Source: Hepsetus odoe (Eukaryota > Chordata > Actinopteri > Characiformes > Hepsetidae). Taken from it: 64,000 bases of DNA. The translations under genes and the position numbers were made by a program. The notes under the pieces were generated by a model. The model worked only from the letters and a program-made list of their open reading frames with translations. It was not told the DNA's origin and made no database searches. Location: NCBI GenBank assembly GCA_017165825.1, contig CM029368.1:27886038-27950037 (forward strand), given 5' to 3'. Below are positions 34,601 through 45,319 of the stretch, in pieces (positions within the stretch are counted from its first letter, which is position 1; every line of letters begins with the position of its first letter).

Positions 34601-37600
34601 ATCCTACATTTCAGTGCTAATACCCTGCCTGCCTCTGAAGGATAAGATGCACTAGTAACAGATTTCCATTTAGATATATGTTTGTAGTAGGGCTGCACAA
34701 GGACTAATACATACTAAATACTAAAACCTTTTAGGTCCATCAGTATTTTGGTTCTCATTACATTGTAAAAGTCTGGGATTGGCCTGAGGGCTCTAGTACA
34801 TATTGCAGATATCTGCAGTTTCAGTATTAAAGAAGGCAGGATCACAATAACAAACAGCTGCCCTAGTAATATACTACAGCATCTTCCTGTGGAAGAGGCA
34901 ATAGTTGGAGCTATTTATTGGAACAATTAGAATAGTATATTTCAGTCAGTCTCATTCATAATTACTATTATATATAAAAATACATATGTTTAGACGTTTA
35001 AGAGTTTCATAGTATGGCTTTTTGTTTTCCATGTGATGACAGAAGGCAGAACACAAGCCACTTTCTTCGCTTGATATCTGCCATCCATCTGAATCAGCAA
35101 ATCTGCAAATGCCCTGCGTTTCAGGGGTATGCTTTTGTCAGCTACTTTGGGTTTCTGCGGCTTAGATATTTTTCTCTTTTGTCCTCTGTTATATTTAAAG
35201 TCTTTTGATCCTTCCTGGGAGTCTAGGAATTATTACAGTAGTAAGGCCATTATCATGTTGAATTAGGTGAGTTAGATGTACTTCAGATTTAACAAAGCAC
35301 TAACCAGGCAAGCACTGACCATGATTCTTAGACCGATCCAATTCTGATTTCTTCTCCTCCATATTGGATGATGGTCAAGTTGTATTAGCCTTTTTAAATC
35401 TGAAACTCACATTGTGTAGTGTTAATGAACACAAATCACACTAGCACAGTTCTAGTACTTTTTATTAGACAAACAAATAACGATGATAATGACTCTAGAA
35501 TCTAGAATATTTAATTCTTAAGTTGAAAATCTGTGCTCTATTGAAAGGCTATTTATCACAATTAATCATTCTGAATTATCCCAACACACTTCTGTCCAGG
35601 TGTATCAGCAGCATTCAATACCACATGAGTGCACTTACAATACAAGTACAGTGATTGTCTTAAAATTTCAAAACAGATCAGGCAAAAACAAAATAATTTG
35701 GCCAGTTGCCGAATATGTGTCTCCCAACTGCAATGTTTATTGATTCCAGCCATGCATTTTTATCCTTGCTAAGCAAAAGGGTTCCTAATTCCAGTTTTTA
35801 TACCCCATGCTGGGTATTAAAACTGGAATCTTGACCCAGCAAATGAAGAGCTTGATTTGTTAAGTGGGCTAGATAAAACCTAGGACTAAGATTAGAAACC
35901 CTGGATTAGTAATTTCTTGTTCTGAATGAGCAGATAGTACAGAACCTTCCATTGTATGTTAATATGGGGAGAGAGTATTAGCATTGTCCATGTGTTTACT
36001 GTGGTGCAGCAAGCCTGTCAGATCTCACTGTGGGGATTGATTCATGGCTGTGAACTGAAGCATTGATTCAAAGCTCAGAGGCGAATAATGATTTTTGATG
36101 TGCTCGCTGGCAGGGCACATCATCCTTTTAAAAAATCTCAAAAATGGAAATCAAAAATTCTACTTTGCATCGGTGTTCCTTGCTGTAATTGAATAGTAAT
36201 TGCATTTTTAGTTTTAGGAGTACTCATGTTGTTTTGAAACTGCTCTACATATTTGCTAAAAACAGGCTTTCCTATGTATGTGTGTGTTCATAGTAAATAT
36301 TCAGAGTCGGGTCACCATCACGTGCCCAACCCCAGACCTTTGGACCACTACAAGCCTGTACAGGCACATATTTTACAGTGAAAGTTTTGGGGGGGGGAGG
36401 ACTGTAGCTGGACTACTCACACCTAACCTCATGCCAAATATTCTTTAGAAACCTCCTCCGGTGGATATTGATGAACAGACCCAGCTTCAGATTGCTATGA
36501 GCCTAAGCAAGGAGGAGACCCAGAAGGTATTGCGCTGCCAGGAACAACTGCTGCACCTTCCGTTCTAACCTCCAAACTCCTCCCATCAGCTCGGTGCCAC
36601 ACAGTTTCTGCGGTCATATGTCTGCAATTCATGGAAAGAATCTAATTTACACAGTATTCCACTTAAACCTACATGTAATCGATCAGCCAGGTCATGCTTA
36701 GTATCTGTGTTTTGCTGCTTTAGTTTCAAAATGGAGTTATGAGGCTACAGTTGCACAGTAGTCCCCCAAATTGTTTTCTGAAAATAAACTCTCACAACCT
36801 CACACACCATTTATTCTCTGTTCAGCTCTGCATGAAGCATGTTATTAAGGTTTAGGCTAGAATATTTACAAAAAATGATTTGGTTACTAGGAAAACTATT
36901 GACTTCTAGTGTTTGTAAGCAACAATAGTCTCAGTTTCCCCATTTAAATAAAAAATCTGAATTTTGACTGCAAACTCACTTTGGCTAGATGCTAGTAAAA
37001 TTGTGTAAATTAGATTTTTTGCCGAACCTTTCCATTAATGTCGCATGTACCGCCTTTCCCTCTGGTTTTGACTTCTCATTCCCTAACCAGGAGAAGAGCA
37101 TGCATCCTTTTTTCCTGACACATCCTTGCTGTTAGTTGTACTAACCAGCTTGTATCACATCTCTCTCTCACATGAATGAGAAGAGCTGCTGCCATCCATC
37201 TGTTCTGGTAAAATGGGAAACTATTGCGTGAAACTTTTGTTTGAATGGCAAGGCAACATGCCCTCCGGGGAGAAAACCTTCCAAATGTGTGAAAATTGTA
37301 CCTGAACTTATTAGTATTTAATATTATATAATAATCTTATCTTCCTGGTGTTTCTGACTTGTCTTCAGAAGAAGGGTCCTCCTCCTGTTGCCTTGGACAT
37401 GGATGAAGAGACGCAGCTGCAGATCGCCCTGAGTCTCAGCAAAGAGGAACATCAGCAGGTAGATCTTCCTTTTTAGATGCTTGGTGTGGTGCAGAAAGAG
37501 CATGCATGTTGGTCAGAGCGCAGACGACCGCCAGAGTGGCATGGCTTTGGTCTAGACATACCTTCTTTGTCAGTGTTTCTTCTATTGGTTTCTAGGAGGA

Positions 37601-40067
37601 ACGAAGTCGTCAAGGAGATGAGTCACTGCTTCAGAAGGCTCTTGAAGAGAGCAAACGAGAAATGGAAGCCAAAGGAGGAGTGGTATGAAACAACAACCAT
37701 TGAAGAGTCGTCTCAGCTGTTATAACAGAACTTTGTGATTTATGGTTTCAAATGGCACATTCTGCACTTTCCTTGTCCATCTGTTACTCACAGCAAACTA
37801 AGAACTAGGGTAAAAAAGTATCTTAGTTTAGTATCCAAGTCAGCATGGTATCTCCTTAAAGCTTATTGAAGAATAAGTACTTAACTAATAAATAATAAAG
37901 CATTATTCTTATTTAATTAATAAAAAAATTTGATCAGCATACATTTCCAGTACATCGGTAATGCACCTACAACAAACACACACAGGCATGCAGCTTAACT
38001 CGACCTGACTTTCCACCTTAAAGCTTATCAGTTTTTTTTTTTGTTTTTTTTCTTACTTCACAAAAATCTTACAAATATATTTTGAGAGGTTCTTCAGGCA
38101 GCACTGCCTCGTCACCTCTGTCATATTGCTGTTTGAATGACCTATAGGTCTGCTAATTCCAAATGATCTAAAATATCTCTAGTGTGATCAGGACCAAAAG
38201 GAATCATGTCGGCATGTTGTATATCTCAAGATCCTGTTAACTCTGTCTCTTGAACTAATAAGTTTTAGATTTTTTTACTTAATTACAAAATAATGGTAGT
38301 TTTAGTAACTGTCGCACCGGAGTTGAACTGTGAATTGTCTTTGATGACGACACCAGAGTCTAGGGGTTTGTTTGTCTATTTTTAAGACCGCAATTTCAAA
38401 ATGACCCCCATGCATGGTTAGTGTGACTGTTCAGAAGTGTACACTGAGTGGTGAGGGATGACCTATAAAAATCTCTTGTCTTAAAGTGCTGCTTTCTCCC
38501 CTCCCTTGGCAGTCATCCATGCTGGATTTGGCAGATGTTTTTACTGCAGTTCCTGAAGCGCCCCCTGGTGCCACCTCATGGGATGTGAGTGGAGCTGGTG
38601 CCCAGGCCGTAGGTCCAGTGAGGTCTGACCCGTGGGATTCTTTGGGTAAAGTCTATGGTGTCCCTATAATACAGAATCATACCCTGCTTAAAAATGTTCT
38701 TTAAAATTCTATTAAAAGGATCCATATTTCCTCACAGAACCTAGCTCAACCACTCGAGGTATCGGTACTCCTTGGATGGCTCATATGGGATCCAGTGTTC
38801 CTCCTCAGCCCTGGGACCATCAACAACGCCCCCCTGACCCCTGGGAAACTCCACAGAATGTCTCCGGTCCTGTTCCCCAAAGTCAAACATGGCTCTCACC
38901 TCCTCCTGCTGGTACAAACATCCCGTTTTACTAAATGACTAAAAAATAAGCTGTACTAACAATGTATGCAGCATTTTATTGCTTTATTTTATTTTTTGTC
39001 ATTGTATGGGTTGTTTATCAGCCACAGGAGTGGATCCCTTCACTCCTCCTATAACAGACAAACCAGGGTCTGTTGCATCTATCAAACGCTCATCTCCACG
39101 GCCTGGAAGTCCCTCAGGTAATTACATCTACCTCTGCTAAATTAACCATTTAATCAAAATTCTTCATCCTGATTATGCAAAAATTCATAATAGAATTTCA
39201 CATTTTTTTAATACTTGAGTAGTAATGATCATTTATCTGTAGATGGAGATCTTTTTGACGAGGCCATGGATGGAGGTCAGGTGAATATGAATGGACAAAG
39301 TGAGGAGAGTCCCGAGTTATTTGATTTGTCCAGCCTTGGAAAGAGTCTAGCTGAACCAACACTTAGAACCGGTCGTACCCCAGAAGCCTTCCTGGGCCCC
39401 ACAGCGGCCTCGCTTGTCAACCTGGATTCTTTGATCCCTTCCAACCCTGCTCCTAAAAGTTTAAATCCATTTTTAACAGGTGAGATCAAGTCAAATGCAA
39501 TAAAATGTGGTTCAACATTACAGCTTGGAACTTGCCCAAATTTTTAATCTCAGTATTGCCCCAACCAATCGTGCTTGGCAACAATTAATCACAATTCGGG
39601 CTGCAATAAGGTGACCTGAGTCATGGTTCAGAGACTCCGTTAGCTCTGTCTGTATAGCTCACATGAAATAGCTGGCCAGTGAGTGTTTTACTTCTCTACT
39701 ATGTTCCAGAGCAAGGTCTAGCTAGCTAGCCCTAAAGAAAACATAAATTTACTAAAGCTACAGTTTTCTTTCCTTCTCTTTAGGTATGAGTGCACCTTCA
39801 GCCAGCAATCCATTCCAAAGTGAACCGCCCCGGCTCACTCTCAATCAGATGCGTCCCAGTTCCACATCCCCCTCTCCAGCATCGTTACCATACAGTGCCT
39901 CTCTTCCCCTGCCTGCCAACAACCAGCCGTCTTCCTTACCCAGCTCCCTCACTCAGCCTGCACAGGCAACTATAGACATACCTGGACAACTGCCTCAACC
40001 ACTACTACCCTTGTCATCAACATCCATGCAAGGACAGCAAGACCACAGCCAGAACCCATTCCTATGA
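28619..40067 (+). CDS. epn3: Epsin-3 (clathrin endocytic adaptor)
   Basis: Ten coding exons: 28619-29210, 34476-34594, 36449-36526, 37369-37458, 37596-37682, 38513-38645, 38738-38911, 39022-39117, 39243-39479, 39784-40067. They join to 629 aa (human EPN3 about 632). Residues 1-155 are the ENTH domain, which binds PI(4,5)P2 and bends membrane (EAEIKVREATSNDPWGPPSS, WKRLNDHGKNWRHVYKALTL). Ubiquitin-interacting motifs follow at about 218-234 (LQLQLALAMSREE), 246-263 (TQLQIAMSLSKEE) and 276-293 (TQLQIALSLSKEE), with a fourth UIM-like DESLLQKALEESKRE at about 300-314. LLDLADVF-like and LFDLSSL are clathrin/AP-2 contacts, with DPW and DPF motifs. NPF appears three times, one at the C-terminus (NPFL). 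RTPEAFLGP, LTLNQMR and YSASLPLP identify EPN3 rather than EPN1/2. The start exon begins at 28447; intron 1 of the coding part is 5.3 kb and SINE-rich. Confidence 0.95.
29276..29512 (+). mobile_element. tRNA-headed SINE, type A (epn3 intron)
   Basis: GGGGCAGCAGTGGCCTAGTG, GCCGTGGGTTCAAAACC, GCAAGGTACCGTCCCTATC and AAGTAGTCACTATCACTT are in order. Confidence 0.82.
30417..30532. mobile_element. Small MITE-like repeat with AGAACC hairpin
   Basis: CACTCTTAGAATAGAAGAACC at the left and a perfect 9-bp palindrome AAGGGTTCT-TCCT-AGAACCCTT at 30507-30528 match the 'aagggttcttcctagaaccctt' style of fish MITEs. The region at 400-560 looks like a distant relative. Confidence 0.5.
31257..31512 (+). mobile_element. 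tRNA-headed SINE, type A (epn3 intron)
   Basis: GGGCAGCGGTGGCCTAGTGG, GATTGTGGGTTCGATTCC, GCAAGGTACCGTCCCCGTC and ACAAGGGTTGTCACTTTCAC. This copy keeps canonical A and B boxes and is among the best preserved in the window. Confidence 0.88.
31720..31868 (+). mobile_element. 5'-truncated SINE, type B tail only
   Basis: The body at about 31728-31850 holds only the tail GGGCTGGCGACCTGTCCAAG ... GATAATGGATGGATGG. It is flanked by GTAAAATA on both sides (31720-31727 and about 31856-31863). The tRNA head is missing, as expected from truncated reverse transcription. Confidence 0.7.
32466..32499. repeat. GT microsatellite
   Basis: Interrupted (GT)n with one GC step, in the large epn3 intron. Confidence 0.9.
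33762..34003 (+). mobile_element. tRNA-headed SINE, type A (epn3 intron)
   Basis: GGAGCAGCTGTGGTCTAGTG, GATTGTGGGTTCAAATCCC, CCCTTGAGCAAGGTTCCATC and GACAAGAATTGACACTTT in order. Confidence 0.8.
35788..35829. repeat. 18-bp inverted repeat with 6-nt loop
   Basis: ATTCCAGTTTTTATACCC and GGGTATTAAAACTGGAAT pair with a single mismatch, separated by CATGCT. It is in an epn3 intron and not part of a repeat I recognise. Confidence 0.7.
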
Positions 40068-40434
40068 GGGCCCATGTGAGCAGCACTAAACTGCGCCTAT
40101 GTAAGCTTGCTGCTGGCCAGAGTAATACTTCTTGCTATTATGTGACAATTTAACCACAGTATTGGCTGAAAAAACTGGAACTCCCCATTTGGTACACTGT
40201 TTTATATTGGCTTAACTGTTTTGATAGCCTCCTGGTTTTGCTTTTTGCTACTGCTGCTTATCTTCCTGTATCAGTGACATAAGAAAGCAATACAACAGAG
40301 CCTGACTTTTATAATAATTTAAATGAAAATGGCACAAAGATGTTTTCATGATCTAATTCTATATTCACTCTGAAACTCTTCATTTTGTGCGGCTGGCTGC
40401 AATGACCATTAACAATGCATTATCCAAACTAGCT

Positions 40435-40440
40435 AATAAA
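40435..40440 (+). promoter_or_regulatory. epn3 polyadenylation signal
   Basis: AATAAA 368 nt after the epn3 stop, in sequence with no other gene before arl16. Confidence 0.5.
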
Positions 40441-40892
40441 ACCTGCTGTATGATTTCTTGACCTGCATTAGTATTACACCCATTATCTAGAAAGCCCTTC
40501 TTGCTCCACTGTCCTAAACACTGAAGACTGACTGATGTCTATGAGCTCCACAGAAGGGATTCTAGCCAACAAACTCATCCAGATAATGAAATATGGTCAG
40601 TTAAGCCTCTGAGAGTGTATTACATTCAAAGTGCCAGTCACTGCAGTTACTTGGGAACAAAATCTGTTAATTGATTTATTATTATTATTTTTTATTTTTT
40701 TAAATGAGCACTGAAATTTGCTGCTTAACAACCATATAAGGGAATGGATTAATTGTGGAATCGGGACTGAAACAAAGCACCATAATGACGTTGTACAAGT
40801 GGGAGACTGTATAGTACATATGAAACAGTTCTCATCAAATATAGGGATGAAATAGCAACTCTGATCTGATGCTTGTTTTGACATAGTATATA

Positions 40893-40898
40893 TTTATT
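40893..40898 (-). promoter_or_regulatory. Candidate arl16 polyadenylation signal
   Basis: TTTATT on the plus strand gives AATAAA on the minus strand, 440 nt after the arl16 stop codon. It lies between the convergent epn3 and arl16 3' ends. Confidence 0.35.
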
Positions 40899-41338
40899 TT
40901 ATTCATGGGCATGTGTGGTGTGTGTGTGCTTAATTATGGGCTTCCCGAATCTCAAAATTTTGATCAGTAAATCATATATCAGACCTTTGGTCATTTAAAA
41001 AGGTCTGCTCTTTCTGACAAAGTATCAATTTGGGCTGACAAGTTATCATGTAATCCAGGATGAATCTTAACTTGTTTTGGCCAAAACTCTTCAAGCACCT
41101 GATGCTAACAGATAACAGGATTTGCTGTTTGATCCGGAATATAACAAGCATGAGTTTGACATGGCTTATTCCTGTCATCAGCTTGCATGAACATGGCTGA
41201 TCGTTGCATCTTTGTCAGCCAGATATGACAAATACATCAAACTATTTGACTAACATATGCTTTGCAGCACTTCATTTCTCATGTATCATTCTTCATCCAG
41301 ATATTTTATGGTAGTGTTCTTTCTGAAGTTTGTTCATG

Positions 41339-43343
41339 TCAGTCAGGTTGTATTGAGTCCAGCCAGTTAAGCACATCCTGAAGGCCCTCACCAGAGCGAG
41401 CGCTGAGCTCCAAAGTTGTGACTGACTGGGGGGCAGAATTAATGATGTCATCCATCCTGAAAAGTGATTTCATTTCAACAAGAGACATTGTGCATGGAAG
41501 GTCCCTACAAAGAAAAACAGGAAAAAAAGACTGCCCTTAAGATTTGCTATTAGAATTCTCATTGAATTAAAGCAGACATTCACCCTTCCAGTGCTGTTAT
41601 GACCAACAAATAAGATGTGAGATTTTTTCAGTCATTCAGAACAATCACTGGTGTTTACTTCCAAAGTACAAGTCTTATATATTAAACCTATTAGATCTTA
41701 AACCTGTCTTAGGGATTTACTGACCTCTTGTTGAACAGCACAAGCACAGAGGCACTCTGAAGTGGCTCAGCAGCAAGAACTGACAACAGTTGGATGCAGG
41801 ATGAGGAAATCTGTGTGATGTTGGCCGAGTCCACCATAAACTGTAGACATAAACACATCGTAGCTTAATCTCTGGACAAACCTTTATGGCCCTCAGTGTC
41901 TAATTGTCTTTTTAAGTGTTAATAAACACTAACAATGTTGAACCTATTGTAGAAATATATTGCAAAAATAACATTCTTAATCTTTTGAATAATTTAATGT
42001 GCAGCCACCGATTGTTATTCACCAATAGGGCTTAATTATCTAGCGTGTTAATGTGTTAAAAACAATGTTTCCTCCATACTTACGATAACTGATTTACAGT
42101 CTACAAAGTAGCTCGGCCAGATGGGACCCATGCAGCCTCCTAACTCTCTGATAGTCACTCTCCTTTTCCCCACTGTCAGATCTGTGAGATTTGTGCCAAC
42201 CTATGCAAAAAGAAGCATCAGATGCTTACGGATGGGAACCAGCAACTTTAGGATGGGGAAAAAAGGGTGAACCTGATGTTTGATATCTGGCCTGGGGCCA
42301 AGAATACCCCCATGATAAATGTCTTTACTGAATTTTGAAGTAAAAATCTATTTAGAATGTGTAAATAGCACATCTGACATTGAAAGAATGGATGATGCAT
42401 CTTTAATAAATGTGTCAGAGAGCAGGAAGAATGTATTTCTATTAAATTTTTACAAGACTTGATTTTGGAGAAACACGTTAAATCAAGGGCCTCGTGCTCA
42501 AGTTACTGAAATGACAGCTAAGGTACCTTCATAATTTTTTAACCCCCAGCCCACTTTTGGTTTCTGTTCTAAACTCAGTTATCTCAGATTAAATGTGTTC
42601 TTTCAGATTGTTTTATATTGCAGGTGCTTGTAGTTTGTAGTGGGGCAGTGTGTTTAGGGAATAGGCCCCAACAACGGAAGGTCGAGGGTTCAAATACTAC
42701 AATAGTAGGTGGCCCCCCAGGTACCCTTGTGCAGGGTACTGTCCCCATCACTGCTCCCCGGGCGCTGGAGATAGCAGCCCCTGCTACATGGGAGAATAGG
42801 ATGCAGAGAATAGACAGCAGTGACCAGGTGGTTAAGACATGCATGCCAGGTGGATTTGAGATGCTAAATTGCCCCCTAGGTGTGAGTGAGTTTGTCTGTC
42901 CTGTGATGGACTGGTGTCCTGTCCAGGGTATGTCCCCGCCTTTCGCCCTGTAAGCTGTAAGGGCTGGAAGATCCATCAACGCCCACCAAACTAATCAGGC
43001 TAAGCGGCAAAGAAAATGACTGAATGCATGTGTATAGATGCAGTGATAGCTCACCGTGGGCAGGGTAACCGGTGGTTCGCCTAAATCTGCCCCGTTCCGC
43101 TTGCACAGCTGTATTTTCAGATAAAGATCATGTTTATAAAATTGAGGTTTCATTTAGCGACGTTATGTAATCAAAAACAGGTGCGATGACATTTAATTCA
43201 TTTTAATCCAACTTTTCCCAGACAGTTCGTTTAACAAGCTCTTCCCAACATTAGCTTTAGCCGCGAGGCTAATAAAGGATATTCGCCAGTCGTTTCAGCA
43301 GCAGCGTCTTTCCCACGCCGGTCGAACCCAGTAATAAGCACAT
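41339..43343 (-). CDS. arl16: ADP-ribosylation factor-like protein 16
   Basis: Five exons on the minus strand: 43343-43287, 43108-43055, 42200-42084, 41840-41725, 41504-41339, giving 169 aa. Start MCLLLGSTGVGKTLLLKRL carries the P-loop GSTGVGKT (residues 6-13). PTVGTNLTDL (36-45) is the switch I region. RELGGCMGPIW (55-65) replaces the usual WDxGGQ of ARFs, a known ARL16 trait. FNKRDLPC holds NKxD (113-116) for guanine recognition. The last exon ends ELSARSGEGLQDVLNWLDSIQPD. ARL16 is a small atypical ARF-like GTPase linked in mammals to RIG-I inhibition and cilia/Golgi traffic. Exons 2-5 have GT-AG borders. Exon 1 has no GT donor at the frame-preserving point; the intron would start GCGAAT. 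Some homologues start farther upstream; no in-frame extension was modelled. Confidence 0.9.
42640..43015 (+). mobile_element. Composite SINE (type A head, CTGTCCAGGG tail) in arl16 intron 2
   Basis: GGGGCAGTGTGTTTAGGGAA, GGTCGAGGGTTCAAATAC and GCAGGGTACTGTCCCC represent a type A head and body. After 42795 the sequence switches to AAATTGCCCCCTAGGTGTGA and GACTGGTGTCCTGTCCAGGG, the tail of another SINE. Either a nested insertion or a fused element. Confidence 0.65.
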
Positions 43344-44212
43344 GACTGCATTACTCACTCTTAAAGTTTATCATTCATTAAAAAACGAAATTACTATTTT
43401 TAAAATAAAAAAATCACTAGCTTTGAACATCCTTCCCAGGTAAGCAAAACGTTCCTGGTTACCATAGCCACGCATCCTTTCAAAGTAAAAGTCCTCGATA
43501 CTTAGAACTTATATATAAATTAATATTAGAATTAGTGTATAAATTAAATTATATAAATGAATAAACATACACAGCTACAGTCGATTGGGTGCAGCAACGT
43601 TTGGTTGTATTTTTAACAATTAAAAACTCAGATGGAATAATCGTGTAATATTGGTCATAAAGAATCAATATAGAGATTAGCGCGTGAACATACGAGTTTT
43701 TATTTACAGTAGAAAACGCCTTTGTATTTTAAAGCTTTTGGGGCCTGGTATTATGTACTTTCTGTAATCGGATGTTTTGGTAATCGCCCAGTAACTGCCA
43801 GGCAAAGTGGTTTCAGTTTCACTTCAGAAAGAGGATCGTGATCCGCTGAAGAGAACCGTGTTTCGTGGAATCGGATCACATCGTAACGCTTTTTGTAACC
43901 ACAGAGCCAAATGTCCAGGAGTTTCTTCTCGTCGAGGAGAAACCTGTCACAGAAACGACCTACACGTTTTGGATCAACCGGAAATGTCCAGGAGCATTCG
44001 CGGTAAAACGAGTTTCCTGTTTGGTTTTAAATTACTTTTGTTTTATTCACTAACGTTACATCCTAATGTTTCTTATCTTAGACACATTGCTTAATACATG
44101 GTGTAAACTCTCACTGAAAGTTGTAGTTCTTGTGGATCTGTCTGTCTGTCTGTCTGTCCATCTATTTGAGGAAAATAATCTAAATATCCTATTTTTTGTT
44201 ACAGGTTAAAAA
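43344..44212. promoter_or_regulatory. Divergent promoter region of arl16 and the fucosyltransferase gene, with ISRE-like site
   Basis: arl16 starts to the left and the fucosyltransferase to the right of this 869-bp interval. GTTTCAGTTTCACTTC at 43810-43825 matches the ISRE core (reverse GAAACTGAAAC). A short CpG-containing stretch follows to about 44003, where CATTCGCG/GTAAAACG could be the donor of a non-coding first exon. TTTTTGTTACAG at 44194-44205 is a good acceptor 7 nt before the fucosyltransferase ATG. (CTGT)n lies at 44139-44158. Confidence 0.45.
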
Positions 44213-45319
44213 ATGTTCGAACTAGGCAAGACAATATCTCTACGTAAAATCATTTTCTTCGGCTCTATTTTTCTGAACTTCTATTTATCGCTTTTTGTTT
44301 TTATATGTGACGTCAAAAAGCCATCGGATCCACCACCTGCACCAGAAAGACCACAGCCAATGCACAATGCACCAGAAAGACCACAGCCATTGCAAAATGA
44401 CACCATCATTCTCATCTGGTTTTTGCCCTTTGGTAAACCGTTTGACCTGAACTCTTGTAGCTCTGAATATAACATTGAAGGCTGTTACCTAACAGCAGAC
44501 AGAACCCTGTTCAAGAAGGCCCATGGTGTCATTATACATCACAGGGACATTAAGAGTGACTTGTCTAATTTACCTTCTGAACCACGTCCCGTTTTCCAGA
44601 AATGGATCTGGATGCATTTTGAATCCCCGCAAAACACTAGACAAATAGCAGGACTGGACAACCTATTCAACGTAACTATGAACTACAGACAAAGCGCAGA
44701 CATTTCTGTTCACGAGCAAATGATTCTGAAAACTGAGGACACTGAGGACGAAATATTCCCTGGTGTTTTAAAGAAGAAGGACAAACTGGTGTGTTGGATC
44801 GTCAGCAACTGGAACACGGATCATGATCGAGTGAAATACTACAATGAACTAAAAGAACACATCCATATTGAAGGATATGGCAGGGGGTTTAAAAAATCTT
44901 TGACCCCAGAAGAATATAACAATGTGCTGGCAACCTGTAAGTTCTATTTGTCATTTGAGAACACAAAAAACCAATATGACTATATTACGGAAAAGCTGTA
45001 CAATCCTCTCACCAAAGGCTCAGTTCCCGTGGTTCTTGGGTCACCGAGATACATCTATGAACGGGTCATATCCAGTGACTCATTCATCCACGTGGACGAT
45101 TTCAAAACTCCTAAAGAACTGGCTGATTATCTGCATTCACTGGATAAGAATGAGGAGGAGTACAAAAAGTATTTTCAGTGGAGAAAAAATTATAAAATAA
45201 AACATGTTGATTTTCCCAAAGAGCACGCATGCCTTGCATGCCATTACATCCGTACCAGAAATAACTACCAGGTTTTCACAAATCTTAATAAGTGGTACTG
45301 GGATAACAAAGGTATATAA
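44213..45319 (+). CDS. Alpha-1,3-fucosyltransferase, FUT9-like (GT10 family)
   Basis: A single open frame of 368 aa, as usual for FUT4/FUT9-type coding regions. An 11-residue cytosolic tail is followed by a signal-anchor at about 13-32 (IIFFGSIFLNFYLSLFVFIC), making a type II Golgi protein. The stem holds a tandem 10-residue repeat (APERPQPMHN, APERPQPLQN; 43-62). The acceptor motif IHHRDI keeps Arg, the residue associated with type 2 (Gal-beta-1,4-GlcNAc) acceptors. WIWMHFESP and the donor-site block YDYITEKLYNPLTKGSVPVVLG are GT10 hallmarks. The C-terminal CLACHYIR cysteine pair is typical. NVT is a possible N-glycosylation site. The enzyme would move fucose from GDP-fucose to GlcNAc, making Lewis x-type structures. 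The VPYG sequence that follows the SDI(S/Q)V block in mammalian FUT9 is replaced by VHEQMILK. The ISRE-like site upstream hints at immune induction. Confidence 0.92.
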   Translation: MFELGKTISLRKIIFFGSIFLNFYLSLFVFICDVKKPSDPPPAPERPQPMHNAPERPQPLQNDTIILIWFLPFGKPFDLNSCSSEYNIEGCYLTADRTLFKKAHGVIIHHRDIKSDLSNLPSEPRPVFQKWIWMHFESPQNTRQIAGLDNLFNVTMNYRQSADISVHEQMILKTEDTEDEIFPGVLKKKDKLVCWIVSNWNTDHDRVKYYNELKEHIHIEGYGRGFKKSLTPEEYNNVLATCKFYLSFENTKNQYDYITEKLYNPLTKGSVPVVLGSPRYIYERVISSDSFIHVDDFKTPKELADYLHSLDKNEEEYKKYFQWRKNYKIKHVDFPKEHACLACHYIRTRNNYQVFTNLNKWYWDNKGI

